The position numbers and the translations under genes are program-made. A stretch of DNA of 64,000 nt, from the NCBI RefSeq assembly GCF_001677275.1, contig NZ_CP016178.1, positions 1,116,001 to 1,180,000 of the forward strand. Reading direction: 5' to 3'. This document shows, piece after piece, positions 1 to 7,634 of this stretch. The notes beneath the pieces were generated by a model. That model searched no databases. It saw nothing but the letters and a program-made list of their open reading frames with translations, and had not been told where the DNA came from. Numbering within the stretch: position 1 is the first letter of the stretch; each line of letters starts with the position of its first letter. Origin of the DNA: Vibrio breoganii. GTDB taxonomy: Bacteria; Pseudomonadota; Gammaproteobacteria; Enterobacterales; Vibrionaceae.

Positions 1-320
1 ACAAGCTTTGGTGCAAGCATGACGTTTTCACCAACCGTCTTGTGCGGAAAAAGGTTAAAGCTTTGAAATACCATGCCAACGCTGCGGCTAAGCAGTCTCA
101 GTTTGTAGTCGTCGTCTTCTACCGACTGGCTATCGACGATAATTACGCCTTCTTCGTAGGTCTCAAGACCATTCATGCAACGTAATAAGGTGCTTTTTCC
201 TGAGCCACTGCGACCAATGATAGAGATAACTTCACCCGCATTGATCTTTAGGTCTACACCTTTTAATACGTGGTTTTCGCCATAGTATTTATGGACTTTT
301 TCAACACTAACGAGTGACAT
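1..320 (-). CDS. Polar amino-acid ABC transporter ATP-binding protein (partial, C-terminus off the left edge)
   Basis: This is the N-terminal part (about 106 residues) of the ATPase that powers import of a polar amino acid through the two permeases encoded next to it. Translating the minus strand from the ATG at 318-320 gives a start MSLVSVEKVHKYYG, a Walker A loop GRSGSGKST and a Q-loop FQSFNLFPHKTVGEN, all typical of HisP/GlnQ-type ATPases. Walker B and the signature motif lie outside the window. The start overlaps the end of the upstream permease by 14 nt, so the two are translationally coupled. It is the last gene seen of the operon binding protein - permease - permease - ATPase. The substrate cannot be named from this fragment. 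Confidence 0.93.
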   Translation of the reverse strand, partial: MSLVSVEKVHKYYGENHVLKGVDLKINAGEVISIIGRSGSGKSTLLRCMNGLETYEEGVIIVDSQSVEDDDYKLRLLSRSVGMVFQSFNLFPHKTVGENVMLAPKL

Positions 321-957
321 GATTTTTACTCTCCAAGTAGCGAGCTAATAAAGACAAAGGAAAACAGATAACGAAGTAAAGCAGTGCTACAAAAGCAAAC
401 ACCTTGAAGGGTTGAAAGGTCGCGTTGTTAAGCATGGTTCCAGCCTTGGTTAATTCTACAAAACCAATGATCGATGCCAGTGCTGTGCCCTTAACGATTT
501 GAACTGAGAATCCAACGGTTGGGGCTATGGCCATGCGCATCGCCTGAGGTGCGATGATGTAGCGCATGCTCTGCAAGTAAGTCAAACCGAGCGTGCGGCA
601 CGCTTCCCATTGCCCCTTTGGTAAGGCGTCGATACATCCGCGCCAGATATCGTGAAAGAATGCACTACTAAATAGCGTCAAAGACAAAATAGCAGCAGAC
701 CAAGCACTGACTTCTATCCCTAGCAGAGACAAACCGAAAAAGGTCAGGAACAGCTGCATCAGTAGTGGCGTTCCTTGGAATATCTCCACATACACCTGAA
801 TGATTCGAGTAAAAACCACATTACGCGTGCTACGCAAGAAGGTCAGCAAGGCGCCTAATATGCCACCACCCACAAATGCGATAAGGGACAATAAAATGGT
901 CCAGCGTGCTGCCATCAGTAGGTTGCGTAAAATATCCCAATCAGAAAATTGCATCAT
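307..957 (-). CDS. Polar amino-acid ABC transporter permease (second)
   Basis: Inner-membrane permease of 216 residues, one of two paired channel subunits of the amino-acid importer. It has the HisM/GlnP layout: about five hydrophobic segments, an N-terminal part around IQVYVEIFQGTPLLMQLFL and the EAA loop around GQWEACRTLGLTYLQSMRYI that contacts the ATPase. It starts 12 nt after the preceding permease and overlaps the ATPase gene. The two permeases are homologous but clearly different, as expected for a heterodimeric channel. The family assignment is secure; the exact substrate (glutamine, cystine, arginine or another amino acid) is not shown by the sequence. Confidence 0.93.
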   Translation of the reverse strand: MMQFSDWDILRNLLMAARWTILLSLIAFVGGGILGALLTFLRSTRNVVFTRIIQVYVEIFQGTPLLMQLFLTFFGLSLLGIEVSAWSAAILSLTLFSSAFFHDIWRGCIDALPKGQWEACRTLGLTYLQSMRYIIAPQAMRMAIAPTVGFSVQIVKGTALASIIGFVELTKAGTMLNNATFQPFKVFAFVALLYFVICFPLSLLARYLESKNHVTR

Positions 958-969
958 TGTTGGGCTCTC

Positions 970-1641
970 CTATAACGATGGGTTTTTGAAGCTTGCCTGC
1001 TTCACCATGGCAAACACTTGACGCATAAGCATGGATAACATCAAGTAAATCAAGGCAGTCACTAGGTACGCCTCAAAACTCAAGAAGCTGCGTGACTGAG
1101 CAAAGTTAGCTGCAAATGTCAGCTCTTCCACCGAAATCTGCGAGACAACCGCTGAGCCGAGCATCACTATGATGCATTGACTGGTAATCGCCGGATACAC
1201 ACGCTGATAAGCCGGTGGCAAGATAACGTGCATAAAGATTTGGCGATTGGTAAGACCCAATACTCTGCCTGCCTCCCATTGCCCCTTAGGTGCAGCCTCA
1301 ATTCCGGCTCGTAGAATCTCAGCGCTGTAGGCGCCTAGGTTGATCACCATGGCAATACAACCCGCCTCCCATGCCGTGAGCTTTATGCCAATGGCTGGCA
1401 AGCCAAAGAAGATAAAGAACAGCTGCACAATAAATGGCGTATTTCGAATCACTTCTATGTAGCTGGCGCTAAGCAAACGCAGCCAGCGATATTTGTTTAT
1501 CCGCCCTGCCGCGCATACTGTTCCCAGTAGCAGGCCACCTAACGTAGAAATGGTCGTTAGCTTAATGGTGGCCCAAGCTCCGGTAAGGAGCTGGGGCACA
1601 TACGGAGCAAGACCTGCAATATCAAGTTGATAGCTCATCAA
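970..1641 (-). CDS. Polar amino-acid ABC transporter permease (first)
   Basis: Inner-membrane permease of 223 residues, the first of the two channel subunits of this importer. Hydrophobic segments, the YIEVIRNTPFIVQLFFIFFG stretch and the EAA loop around GQWEAGRVLGLTNRQIF place it in the HisM/GlnP family. It follows the binding-protein gene by 11 nt and precedes the second permease by 12 nt, so the cluster is one transcription unit. A second Met directly follows the first, and either could be the start. Nothing unusual is seen in length or motifs. Confidence 0.93.
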   Translation of the reverse strand: MMSYQLDIAGLAPYVPQLLTGAWATIKLTTISTLGGLLLGTVCAAGRINKYRWLRLLSASYIEVIRNTPFIVQLFFIFFGLPAIGIKLTAWEAGCIAMVINLGAYSAEILRAGIEAAPKGQWEAGRVLGLTNRQIFMHVILPPAYQRVYPAITSQCIIVMLGSAVVSQISVEELTFAANFAQSRSFLSFEAYLVTALIYLMLSMLMRQVFAMVKQASFKNPSL

Positions 1642-1652
1642 TGGGTTCCTAA

Positions 1653-2444
1653 TTAAGCGCCAAGTGAAGCTGGGAATGGCGCCTTAAGCCACTTCTGAGA
1701 GATATTCTCTAGCTCACCCTGTGATTTCGCTTGTTTGATAAGCACATTGATCTCATCCAATAGCTCAATGTCACCTTTCTTAATGCCGATGTAGCATGGA
1801 GAATCCTTCAGCATGAACTTAACTTGAGGCGCTTTGGTTGGGTTGCGATTAGCAATTTCTGTCACCACTAGGTTACCCGTTGCAATTAGGCTTACTTGGC
1901 CAGATAGGTAAGCTGATAGTGTCGCGTTGTTGTCTTCGTAGCGTTTTAGCGTTGTGCCCTTTGGCGCTAGCTTGCTCAGCTCGATGTCTTCAACAGAACC
2001 GCGTGTTACGCCTACCGTTTTACCCGCCAGCTCTTCTGGGGAAGATACGGTTTCAGCATCGCTACCAAACACACCAAGGAAGAAAGGTGCGTAGGCATCA
2101 GTGAAATCGATCGCTCTCTCACGCTCTGGGTTTTTACCCAGGCTTGAGATCACTAGGTCAACTTTACGCGTTTGCAGATAAGGAATACGGTTAGCACTGG
2201 TCACGGGTACCAACTCAAGTTTCACGTCCATCTGATCGGCCAAGTACTGCGCCATATCGATATCGTAACCCTGCGGCTGAAGATTAATATTCACCGACCC
2301 AAATGGAGGAAAGTCTTGCGGCACTGCCACCTTCAACACACCACTCTCTTTAATAGCGTCTAATTGGTTAGCACTAGCCACTTGTGCACTCAGCAGTAAA
2401 GAAGCGGTTAACACGGTTTTGATTACAGCCTTAAATACGTTCAT
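1653..2444 (-). CDS. Periplasmic amino-acid-binding protein of an ABC transporter
   Basis: Soluble substrate receptor of the importer, 263 residues from the chosen start. The N-terminus MNVFKAVIKTVLTASLLLSAQVASA is a signal peptide with a probable cut after ASA. The mature part has the SBP family 3 pattern: GVLKVAVPQDFPPFG, then GYDIDMAQYLADQM and VDLVISSLGKNPERERAIDF. I place the start at 2444 rather than at an upstream in-frame codon at 2483 because AGGGAAA lies just before it and the signal peptide then begins correctly. It is the first gene of the operon with both permeases and the ATPase. A candidate sigma-54 promoter lies about 170 bp upstream, which would fit nitrogen control. Confidence 0.92.
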   Translation of the reverse strand: MNVFKAVIKTVLTASLLLSAQVASANQLDAIKESGVLKVAVPQDFPPFGSVNINLQPQGYDIDMAQYLADQMDVKLELVPVTSANRIPYLQTRKVDLVISSLGKNPERERAIDFTDAYAPFFLGVFGSDAETVSSPEELAGKTVGVTRGSVEDIELSKLAPKGTTLKRYEDNNATLSAYLSGQVSLIATGNLVVTEIANRNPTKAPQVKFMLKDSPCYIGIKKGDIELLDEINVLIKQAKSQGELENISQKWLKAPFPASLGA

Positions 2445-2777
2445 ATGGTATTTCCCTATAAAGAAATGAAACAATTGGAACAACTGATTAAGTTATTGCA
2501 ACGAACGTGCCAAAAATTGAAAGTATCGATTGAGGCTAAGTAAATAAGGGCTTGAGGGTGTTTTTTGGTGAAGGTAGGTTTACAGAGATGAAACGGTAAG
2601 TGGTTTATTTGGTGCAATGCTTGCGCCATAAGGACGCAATGGGAGGGTTTTGAGTTGGAGTGTTGGGGTGCGCATTGTTGAGTTCGGTAGCACCTAAGAT
2701 CCTTATATGGACCCCCTCGGTAAATCAACAAAGAATTTGGAAAACAAGTATAGATGCGCACTTATATACGGGCTTTA
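2445..2777. other. Leader region of the amino-acid transporter up to the IS edge
   Basis: No convincing gene lies here. The region holds the candidate sigma-54 promoter (2613-2628) and a long leader. A 101-residue open frame on the minus strand has the composition of chance translation and is not called. Near 2705-2718 the bases TATGGACCCCCTC resemble, in inverted orientation, TATGGACTCCCTC beyond the other end of the IS. Confidence 0.5.
2613..2628 (-). promoter_or_regulatory. Candidate sigma-54 (-24/-12) promoter for the amino-acid ABC operon
   Basis: Read on the minus strand the site is TGGCGCAAGCATTGCA. It has GG and GC exactly ten bases apart and differs little from the consensus TGGCAC-N5-TTGCA. 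The predicted transcription start is near position 2601, about 155 nt upstream of the binding-protein ATG. RpoN control of amino-acid uptake is common, so location and function agree. No clear pair of NtrC sites was recognised upstream, and the IS element ends only about 150 bp away. Confidence 0.55.
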
Positions 2778-2789
2778 TTGAGGAGCTAC
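2778..2789. repeat. IS sub-terminal inverted repeat (transposase 3' side)
   Basis: TTGAGGAGCTAC, an exact inverted match to 3998-4009. The match does not extend further in either direction. Confidence 0.75.
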
Positions 2790-2922
2790 CTCGCCCTAAA
2801 ATGTAGTCGCACCAGTAGGCTATTTCTCGATATCGGCAAGTCTACTGCCTCGAATCTTATCTAGCTCATACTGGTCGGTCTTACCTGTCTTACATCGCTC
2901 TTCGTTGACTATGCTCGGTCTA
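2790..2922 (-). ncRNA. Candidate guide (bridge/seek) RNA region of the IS
   Basis: This 133-nt non-coding stretch lies between the transposase stop codon and the downstream inverted repeat, the position of the seekRNA/bridge RNA in IS1111-group elements. On the minus strand a short hairpin GGCAGTAGACTTGCC is flanked by TCGA on both sides. The RNA itself is inferred from position and family knowledge; no guide loops were matched to a target. Confidence 0.35.
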
Positions 2923-3957
2923 TCATGACAATTTAATTGGCTGATAGTCCGAATCATTCTTTAATAAAGCATAAGCGGTTCGAACGGTTTTGTTCGCTAA
3001 AGCAATTGCAGCGATCTTTTTTCCTCGCCGTTCGACTAGCGCTTGTAACCACTGCTCTTTGTTTGTTGTCGCTGGACGGTTTAATACATGAGTGATAACG
3101 GAAAGCGCTCCTTGAAATAAAATTGAACGAAGTCGCTTATCCGCACTGTACTTAGATATATGTCCAATACGCTCTTTCCCGCCGGAACTGTTCTGTTTAG
3201 GTGTTAGCCCTATATTAGCGGATGCTTCTCGGCCATTAGAAAAGTTTTCACCTCGCCCTAATCGTAACGCTAACCCTAGCGCCCCTAACGGACCGACCCC
3301 TTCTAGCTTCATCAGCTTTTTGCAAATATGATGCGACTTAACCAAAGATTCGAGCTGCCTATCTAGTTCTTGCAAGTGTTCAATTTGGCACAATAAATGT
3401 GACCATGACCTGTGTAGCGCCGTTCTAAAACTATCAGGTAAAGAGTTATCAGCATCTTCTAGGATGAAAGGGATTTCCTTTCTTAACTTAGATAGGCCTT
3501 GCGGTAGAATAACTCCGAACTCAGCTAATACTCCTCGCATCTGGTTACTTTGTGCGACTAGTTGAACCTTAGCCAAGTGTCGCATACGCTCTAACGATTG
3601 AAGTGCCTGCTCCTCAGTTGAGTGAATATGAGTACCATGGATGTGCTCTTGCTGTGCTGCAACACCAATGGCTAAAGCATCATTCCTATCTGTCTTTTGC
3701 TTGGTTTGAAATGCTTTTACGGCTCTGGCGTTGATGACTTTTACAATGTGGCCTGCGCTAATTGCGAATCGAGCCCAGTAGTGTGCACTGCCACAGGCTT
3801 CCATAGCCACGAGGGCTTGTTTTTCATTTATCAGAATTTCTTTGAGTTTTGCTCGACTGACTTCGCGGTTGTAAATGACTTTTCCGTTAGGGCAGAGTTT
3901 GCAAACTTGGAATACATTCTTTGCTAAATCAATAGCTAATAGATTAGGCTTAGTCAT
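2923..3957 (-). CDS. IS110-family transposase (DEDD recombinase)
   Basis: Recombinase of 344 residues, a normal length for an intact IS110-family enzyme. The N-terminal RuvC-like domain carries AIDLAKNVFQ (Asp10), MEACGS (Glu53) and KTDRNDA (Asp90, Asp93), giving the DEDD set. The C-terminal Tnp_20 domain shows GVGPLGALGLALRLG and then GLTPKQNSSGGKERIGHISK, with Ser257/258 as the likely nucleophile. Enzymes of this family excise the element as a circle and insert it at sequences chosen by an RNA guide. The frame is uninterrupted, so the element may be active. It lies next to REP-like palindromes, which some relatives use as targets. Confidence 0.95.
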   Translation of the reverse strand: MTKPNLLAIDLAKNVFQVCKLCPNGKVIYNREVSRAKLKEILINEKQALVAMEACGSAHYWARFAISAGHIVKVINARAVKAFQTKQKTDRNDALAIGVAAQQEHIHGTHIHSTEEQALQSLERMRHLAKVQLVAQSNQMRGVLAEFGVILPQGLSKLRKEIPFILEDADNSLPDSFRTALHRSWSHLLCQIEHLQELDRQLESLVKSHHICKKLMKLEGVGPLGALGLALRLGRGENFSNGREASANIGLTPKQNSSGGKERIGHISKYSADKRLRSILFQGALSVITHVLNRPATTNKEQWLQALVERRGKKIAAIALANKTVRTAYALLKNDSDYQPIKLS

Positions 3958-3997
3958 GTATGGGCTCCTTTGGCTAATCTTTAGTCGGATTAAGACC

Positions 3998-4009
3998 GTA
4001 GCTCCTCAA
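3998..4009. repeat. IS sub-terminal inverted repeat (transposase 5' side)
   Basis: GTAGCTCCTCAA, the inverted partner of 2778-2789, 40 nt upstream of the transposase start. Confidence 0.75.
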
Positions 4010-4026
4010 GGAGAGGGAGTCCATAC

Positions 4027-4061
4027 ATCTAGATAGCTGCTCTGCAACTTCTAGGATGACG
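4027..4061 (-). repeat. REP-like palindrome flanking the IS
   Basis: On the minus strand it begins CGTCATCCTAGAAG and closes with TATCTAGAT, giving a stem with one bulged base. This is the head-and-stem pattern of the other REP-like units in the window (CGTCAT followed by a palindrome). It lies 18 nt outside the IS inverted repeat. Confidence 0.5.
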
Positions 4062-4101
4062 CCATGGAAGAGGCAACCTTAGGCTGAAAATGCTCAAAAC
4101 A

Positions 4102-4139
4102 CGTCATTCTGGAAAGCTCGAATGAGCTTATCCAGAATC
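4102..4139 (+). repeat. REP-like palindrome with double stem
   Basis: The unit starts CGTCATTCTGGA. ATTCTGGA pairs with TCCAGAAT, and an inner AAGCTC pairs with GAGCTT. Same CGTCAT head as the units at 6525, 9809 and 10029. It lies downstream of the Nudix gene and could also end its transcript. Confidence 0.6.
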
Positions 4140-4189
4140 TTAGAGAGCACCAGCTTAGATTAGACACCACTCAAAACCATCAGCACTAA

Positions 4190-4705
4190 CTATTGAGCAA
4201 GGTGCGCCCTAAGCGCAGACACAGCCTGCTTGGTCGACTCAAACGCAAACCCATTTAAATCTATCTCGTCTAAAGGCATCCAACTCAGGCTTTCAACATC
4301 ATCATCAGCAACAATGTGCGCCTCATCATCAAGAGTCACGATGAACACCATATCGCAGGTTGTGTAGACCACCTCTTTGTAGGGGTAAACATTGGGAAAG
4401 GAAGTAAGGTACTGAAATGACTTAGGCTCTACGCCAATCTCTTCTTTCAACTCACGATTAAGCGCCGTTTCCGCACTTTCATGAGGATCCACATATCCGC
4501 CCGGCAAGTCCCATAGCCCTTTACCCGGCTCACGTGAACGAGTCGCGACTAGTATCATGGTTTCTGAATCAGCGTTTTGTTTGATAACCGCAGCCATCAC
4601 AGCAGCTGCCATGTTTTGGAAAAAAGTAAAGTCGCACTCACCACAGTGAAACTGATTTTTAATCGTGGCTAAGCTCTTAACTCCGCACTTAGGGCAGTAA
4701 AGCAT
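4190..4705 (-). CDS. Nudix hydrolase with N-terminal zinc ribbon
   Basis: Predicted nucleoside-diphosphate-derivative hydrolase of 171 residues. An N-terminal zinc ribbon (Cys4, Cys7, Cys21, Cys24 in YCPKCG and HCGECD) precedes a Nudix domain with the complete box GGYVDPHESAETALNRE followed by LKEEIGV, matching GX5EX7REUXEEXGU. The zinc ribbon plus Nudix arrangement resembles NudC-type and ADP-ribose/NADH-pyrophosphatase-like enzymes, but the protein is shorter than NudC and the substrate cannot be assigned. It stands alone on the minus strand and diverges from the serine deaminase gene. Confidence 0.88.
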   Translation of the reverse strand: MLYCPKCGVKSLATIKNQFHCGECDFTFFQNMAAAVMAAVIKQNADSETMILVATRSREPGKGLWDLPGGYVDPHESAETALNRELKEEIGVEPKSFQYLTSFPNVYPYKEVVYTTCDMVFIVTLDDEAHIVADDDVESLSWMPLDEIDLNGFAFESTKQAVSALRAHLAQ

Positions 4706-5021
4706 TGTTGGATACCTAGAATAAATACATGAAATGCTGTCACTTTATTATTCATAGCAAGGGTTTACAATCTATCAAATGTTGCAAACCCATCGTTTCT
4801 GACTTCTTTTACTGACAATCTATTCACCTCACCTAGCTTCTTACTGTATATTCCGCTCACATCATAATAACTTCAATTGCTGAATCCCCATTCTGGGTAG
4901 TGATGCGTTTATGGTAGCTCAGTTGATGTACAGCTATGATTGAAGAGTAATACTTCAGAATTTGGCAGTGCTTCATACCCCTAACTGGCTTTTAGCCGTA
5001 TTGTCGTAATAGGTAAAGAAT
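4706..5021. other. Divergent intergenic region, Nudix / serine deaminase
   Basis: A 316-bp region that must hold the promoters of both divergent genes. I see no riboswitch, strong operator or small gene. TAGGTAAAGA just before 5022 is a usable ribosome site for the serine deaminase. Confidence 0.4.
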
Positions 5022-6392
5022 ATGTACTCAATTTTTGATATCTACAAAATAGGTGTCGGTCCTTCTAGCTCTCATACCAATGGTCCTATGCTTGCTGGGT
5101 ATCACTTTACTCAACTTATTCAGCAGGATGTGGCGAAGGTAACGCGCATTCAGGTGGATTTGTATGGCTCGCTATCTCTAACGGGTAAAGGTCACCACAC
5201 GGATCGTGCTTCGATTCTGGGCCTGCTTGGCAATCGTCCTGACACCATAAAGATCTCTAGTGCTAACGCTGAAATGCGCAATGCTATTAGTGACGGCAAA
5301 ATGAATATTGCAGGTCACCACCTAATTGACTTTGATTACGACAAAGACATTCTGTTCCATACCGATAACCTGCCTCTGCATGAAAATGGTATGACTATCT
5401 CAGCTTTTGACGCTGCGGGCACACGTGTTGGTTTTGAAACTTACTACTCTATTGGTGGTGGTTTCATTGCCACAGAAGATGAGCTGCAACACGGTAAAAA
5501 GACCACAGATGTTTCGGTAGAATTTCCTTTCGCAAGTGCCGACGAGATGCTTGCACAAGCTGAGAAAAATGGCCTAAGCCTTGGTGGTATGGTACTTCGT
5601 AACGAACTGGCCTTCCAAGATACCGACGCTATCAATGCCAAAGCGGATCAGATTTGGAAGGTAATGCGTCTGTGTATGGAACGCGGTTTTGAAACTGAAG
5701 GCATCCTAGATGGCGGACTCAACGTAACGCGTCGCGCACCTAACTTGCTAAAGAAACTAGAAGCAAATGCCTTGGTTGAAAACGACCCAATGGAGATCTT
5801 AGATTGGATCAACCTGTTTGCCTTTGCTGTGAGTGAAGAGAACGCGGCAGGTGGTCAGGTAGTTACCTCGCCAACCAATGGCGCGGCTGGCGTTATTCCT
5901 GCAGTGCTTATGTACTACAACCGCTTTATCAAAGAGCTGGATACTAAGCAGCTTAAAGACTTTATGGCGGTTTCTGGTGCTATCGGTATTTTGTACAAGA
6001 CTAATGCCTCTATCTCAGGTGCTGAAGTAGGCTGTCAGGGTGAAGTAGGTGTTTCTTCATCAATGGCCGCTGCCGGTTTAACAGCGTTACGCGGTGGCAG
6101 TAACGAGCAGATCTGTATTGCAGCAGAAATTGCAATGGAGCACTCGCTAGGCATGACCTGCGACCCAATCGGCGGACTGGTTCAGGTACCATGTATTGAG
6201 CGTAACGCTATGGGCGCGATGAAGGCGATCAATGCTTCTCGCATGGCCCTTAAGCGCTCTAGTAAGTGTTTGATCTCATTAGATGATGTTATCGATACCA
6301 TGTATCAGACGGGTAAGGATATGAACAAGAAATATCGTGAAACGTCGCTGGGTGGTTTGGCGATGATTCACCTTGCTCCGCCGTGTGAGTAA
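5022..6392 (+). CDS. sdaA: L-serine ammonia-lyase (iron-sulfur, single chain)
   Basis: Converts L-serine to pyruvate and ammonia in the cytoplasm using an oxygen-sensitive [4Fe-4S] cluster. The 456-residue protein begins MYSIFDIYKIGVGPSSSHTN, the conserved start of the family. The cluster-binding part contains GAEVGCQGEVG, then CDPIGG and VPCIERNAMG, matching the three conserved cysteines of E. coli SdaA/SdaB. The C-terminal YQTGKDMNKKYRETSLGG is also typical. It is monocistronic and followed by a heptamer repeat and REP-like palindromes. The choice of sdaA over sdaB is by general resemblance only. Confidence 0.95.
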   Translation: MYSIFDIYKIGVGPSSSHTNGPMLAGYHFTQLIQQDVAKVTRIQVDLYGSLSLTGKGHHTDRASILGLLGNRPDTIKISSANAEMRNAISDGKMNIAGHHLIDFDYDKDILFHTDNLPLHENGMTISAFDAAGTRVGFETYYSIGGGFIATEDELQHGKKTTDVSVEFPFASADEMLAQAEKNGLSLGGMVLRNELAFQDTDAINAKADQIWKVMRLCMERGFETEGILDGGLNVTRRAPNLLKKLEANALVENDPMEILDWINLFAFAVSEENAAGGQVVTSPTNGAAGVIPAVLMYYNRFIKELDTKQLKDFMAVSGAIGILYKTNASISGAEVGCQGEVGVSSSMAAAGLTALRGGSNEQICIAAEIAMEHSLGMTCDPIGGLVQVPCIERNAMGAMKAINASRMALKRSSKCLISLDDVIDTMYQTGKDMNKKYRETSLGGLAMIHLAPPCE

Positions 6393-6414
6393 TCGCTTCA
6401 CTGCGTGTTGCAGT

Positions 6415-6437
6415 GGTTCTGGGTTCTGGGTTCTGGG
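6415..6437. repeat. Short heptanucleotide array (CTGGGTT)
   Basis: About three tandem copies of the unit CTGGGTT occur 23 bp after the serine deaminase stop codon. The same heptamer forms the long array at 51924-52020, 45 kb away. The run carries closely spaced GGG triplets. Confidence 0.7.
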
Positions 6438-6446
6438 ATTGAAGCA

Positions 6447-6492
6447 GATGCCCGACCAGAGTGCTGGCCCAGAAAACACTTCGGGCATGACG
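6447..6492 (-). repeat. REP-like palindrome, long-loop type
   Basis: On the minus strand: CGTCATGCCCGA, a loop containing TTTTCTGGGCCAGCACTCTG, then TCGGGCATC. It has the same loop as the unit at 9809-9855, where the stem is GCTCGA/TCGAGC instead of GCCCGA/TCGGGC. The paired changes keep the stem intact. Confidence 0.7.
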
Positions 6493-6524
6493 TTGGTTTA
6501 GCCTTGTCATGACTCCACTACCTT

Positions 6525-6555
6525 CGTCATCTTCGAGCGCTCCTATCGAAGATCT
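6525..6555 (+). repeat. REP-like palindrome
   Basis: The unit starts CGTCATCTTCGA and closes with TCGAAGATCT; the stem ATCTTCGA pairs with TCGAAGAT. Same head as the other REP-like units in the window. Confidence 0.65.
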
Positions 6556-6662
6556 AAGCTCTTGCTTGGACAAATTTTTGCTTCCTTTTTCGACCTATAG
6601 CGAAAAAGGAAGTCGCCGGGCAAGGCGAAACCAATACCCAACGATAGATCCATAATCAAAAA

Positions 6663-6690
6663 AAAGGGAAAGCCCTAAGGTTTTCCCTTT
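6663..6690 (-). terminator. Intrinsic terminator after speB
   Basis: The hairpin AAAGGGAAAGCC / GGTTTTCCCTTT closes a CTAA loop and is followed on the minus strand by a T-rich run. It lies 26 nt beyond the speB stop codon, ending the speA-speB transcript. Confidence 0.75.
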
Positions 6691-6716
6691 CCCATAAACA
6701 ATGCAATCAATACAAC

Positions 6717-7634
6717 TTAACGATTAGACGCCCAAGCGTACATCAACTCCAGCGCCACTGTTGCTCCTGCCAGAGCCGTCAGGTCTGCATGGTCGTATGC
6801 AGGAGAAACCTCCACCACATCCATACCCACAATATTTACCCCAGCCAAGCCGCGTAGAATCTTTAGCACCTTGTCTGAGTTTAGTCCGCCACACACGGGC
6901 GTTCCTGTGCCTGGTGCGAATGCTGGATCTAAGCAGTCAATATCGAAGGTAACGTACACTGGCTTATCGCCAATTACCTTGCGGATTTGAGCCACAATCT
7001 CATCAGCACTTTGATCATTGGCCTGCATCGCATTGATGACAGTAAAGCCGTGATCTTGCTGCTCATACTCTGTACGAATGCCGATCTGCACTGAGTGCTC
7101 AGAAGAGATCAGGCCTTCGTTCGGCGCATGATAAAACATGGTGCCGTGATCATACGCACTGCCATGGGCATAAGTATCCGTATGAGCATCAAAGTGAATC
7201 AATGCCATCTCACCATAGTGCTTGGTGTATGCACGCAGTATTGGCAAGGTAATAAAGTGATCGCCACCTAATGCCAGCATGGTTTTGCCACTTTTTAGGA
7301 TTTCATCGGTAGCGGCTTCTAAGCGAGCGGTAAAGCCTTCTGCATCACCGCTGTCGAATACCAAATCACCTGCATCAATCACCTTTGCGCGATCAAATAC
7401 GTTAAAATCCCACGGGAACTTTTTTCCTTCCCATGCAAGGTTGACCGAAGCTCTGCGTATCGCATCAGGCCCCATACGTGCTCCGGGTCTGCCTGAGGTA
7501 GCTAGATCGAGCGGCACTCCAAGTACCACGAGATCAGCGTCTGCAGACACGGGATCTCGCAGGTAAGGTCTACGCATAAAACTCATAGAGTTTGAGTAAA
7601 GCGAATAATCAGTTTTAGTAAACAAATCATCCAT
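6717..7634 (-). CDS. speB: Agmatinase
   Basis: Hydrolyses agmatine to putrescine and urea, the second step of the arginine decarboxylase route. The 305-residue protein belongs to the ureohydrolase family and has all manganese-binding motifs: GGDHFITLP, HFDAHTDTY and TFDIDCLDPAFAPGTGTP. The ATG follows the speA stop codon with no intervening base, so the two genes are an operon and probably translationally coupled. A strong terminator follows. Together with SpeA it supplies the putrescine that the catabolic island at 21.6-38.6 kb can degrade. Confidence 0.95.
   Translation of the reverse strand: MDDLFTKTDYSLYSNSMSFMRRPYLRDPVSADADLVVLGVPLDLATSGRPGARMGPDAIRRASVNLAWEGKKFPWDFNVFDRAKVIDAGDLVFDSGDAEGFTARLEAATDEILKSGKTMLALGGDHFITLPILRAYTKHYGEMALIHFDAHTDTYAHGSAYDHGTMFYHAPNEGLISSEHSVQIGIRTEYEQQDHGFTVINAMQANDQSADEIVAQIRKVIGDKPVYVTFDIDCLDPAFAPGTGTPVCGGLNSDKVLKILRGLAGVNIVGMDVVEVSPAYDHADLTALAGATVALELMYAWASNR

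Larger units (their letters stand above)
2778..4009 (-). mobile_element. IS110-family insertion sequence, IS1111 group
   Basis: The element contains one transposase gene and is bounded by a perfect 12-bp inverted pair: TTGAGGAGCTAC at 2778-2789 and its complement GTAGCTCCTCAA at 3998-4009. Sub-terminal inverted repeats of this size mark the IS1111 group of the IS110 family; the true ends usually lie a few bases further out. The transposase start is 40 nt from the upstream repeat, while 133 nt of non-coding DNA separate its stop from the downstream repeat. A long 3' non-coding end is where IS1111-group elements encode their guide (bridge/seek) RNA. No target-site duplication was identified. 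Confidence 0.75.

Noticed and set aside
2456..2761. 101-residue frame on the minus strand upstream of the amino-acid-binding protein
   Set aside because: Composition rich in Cys, His and Pro with no domain or ribosome site; it spans the sigma-54 promoter candidate and looks like chance translation.
6289..6573. Antisense frames at the end of the serine deaminase gene
   Set aside because: They run through the coding end, the heptamer run and REP palindromes and have no coding character.
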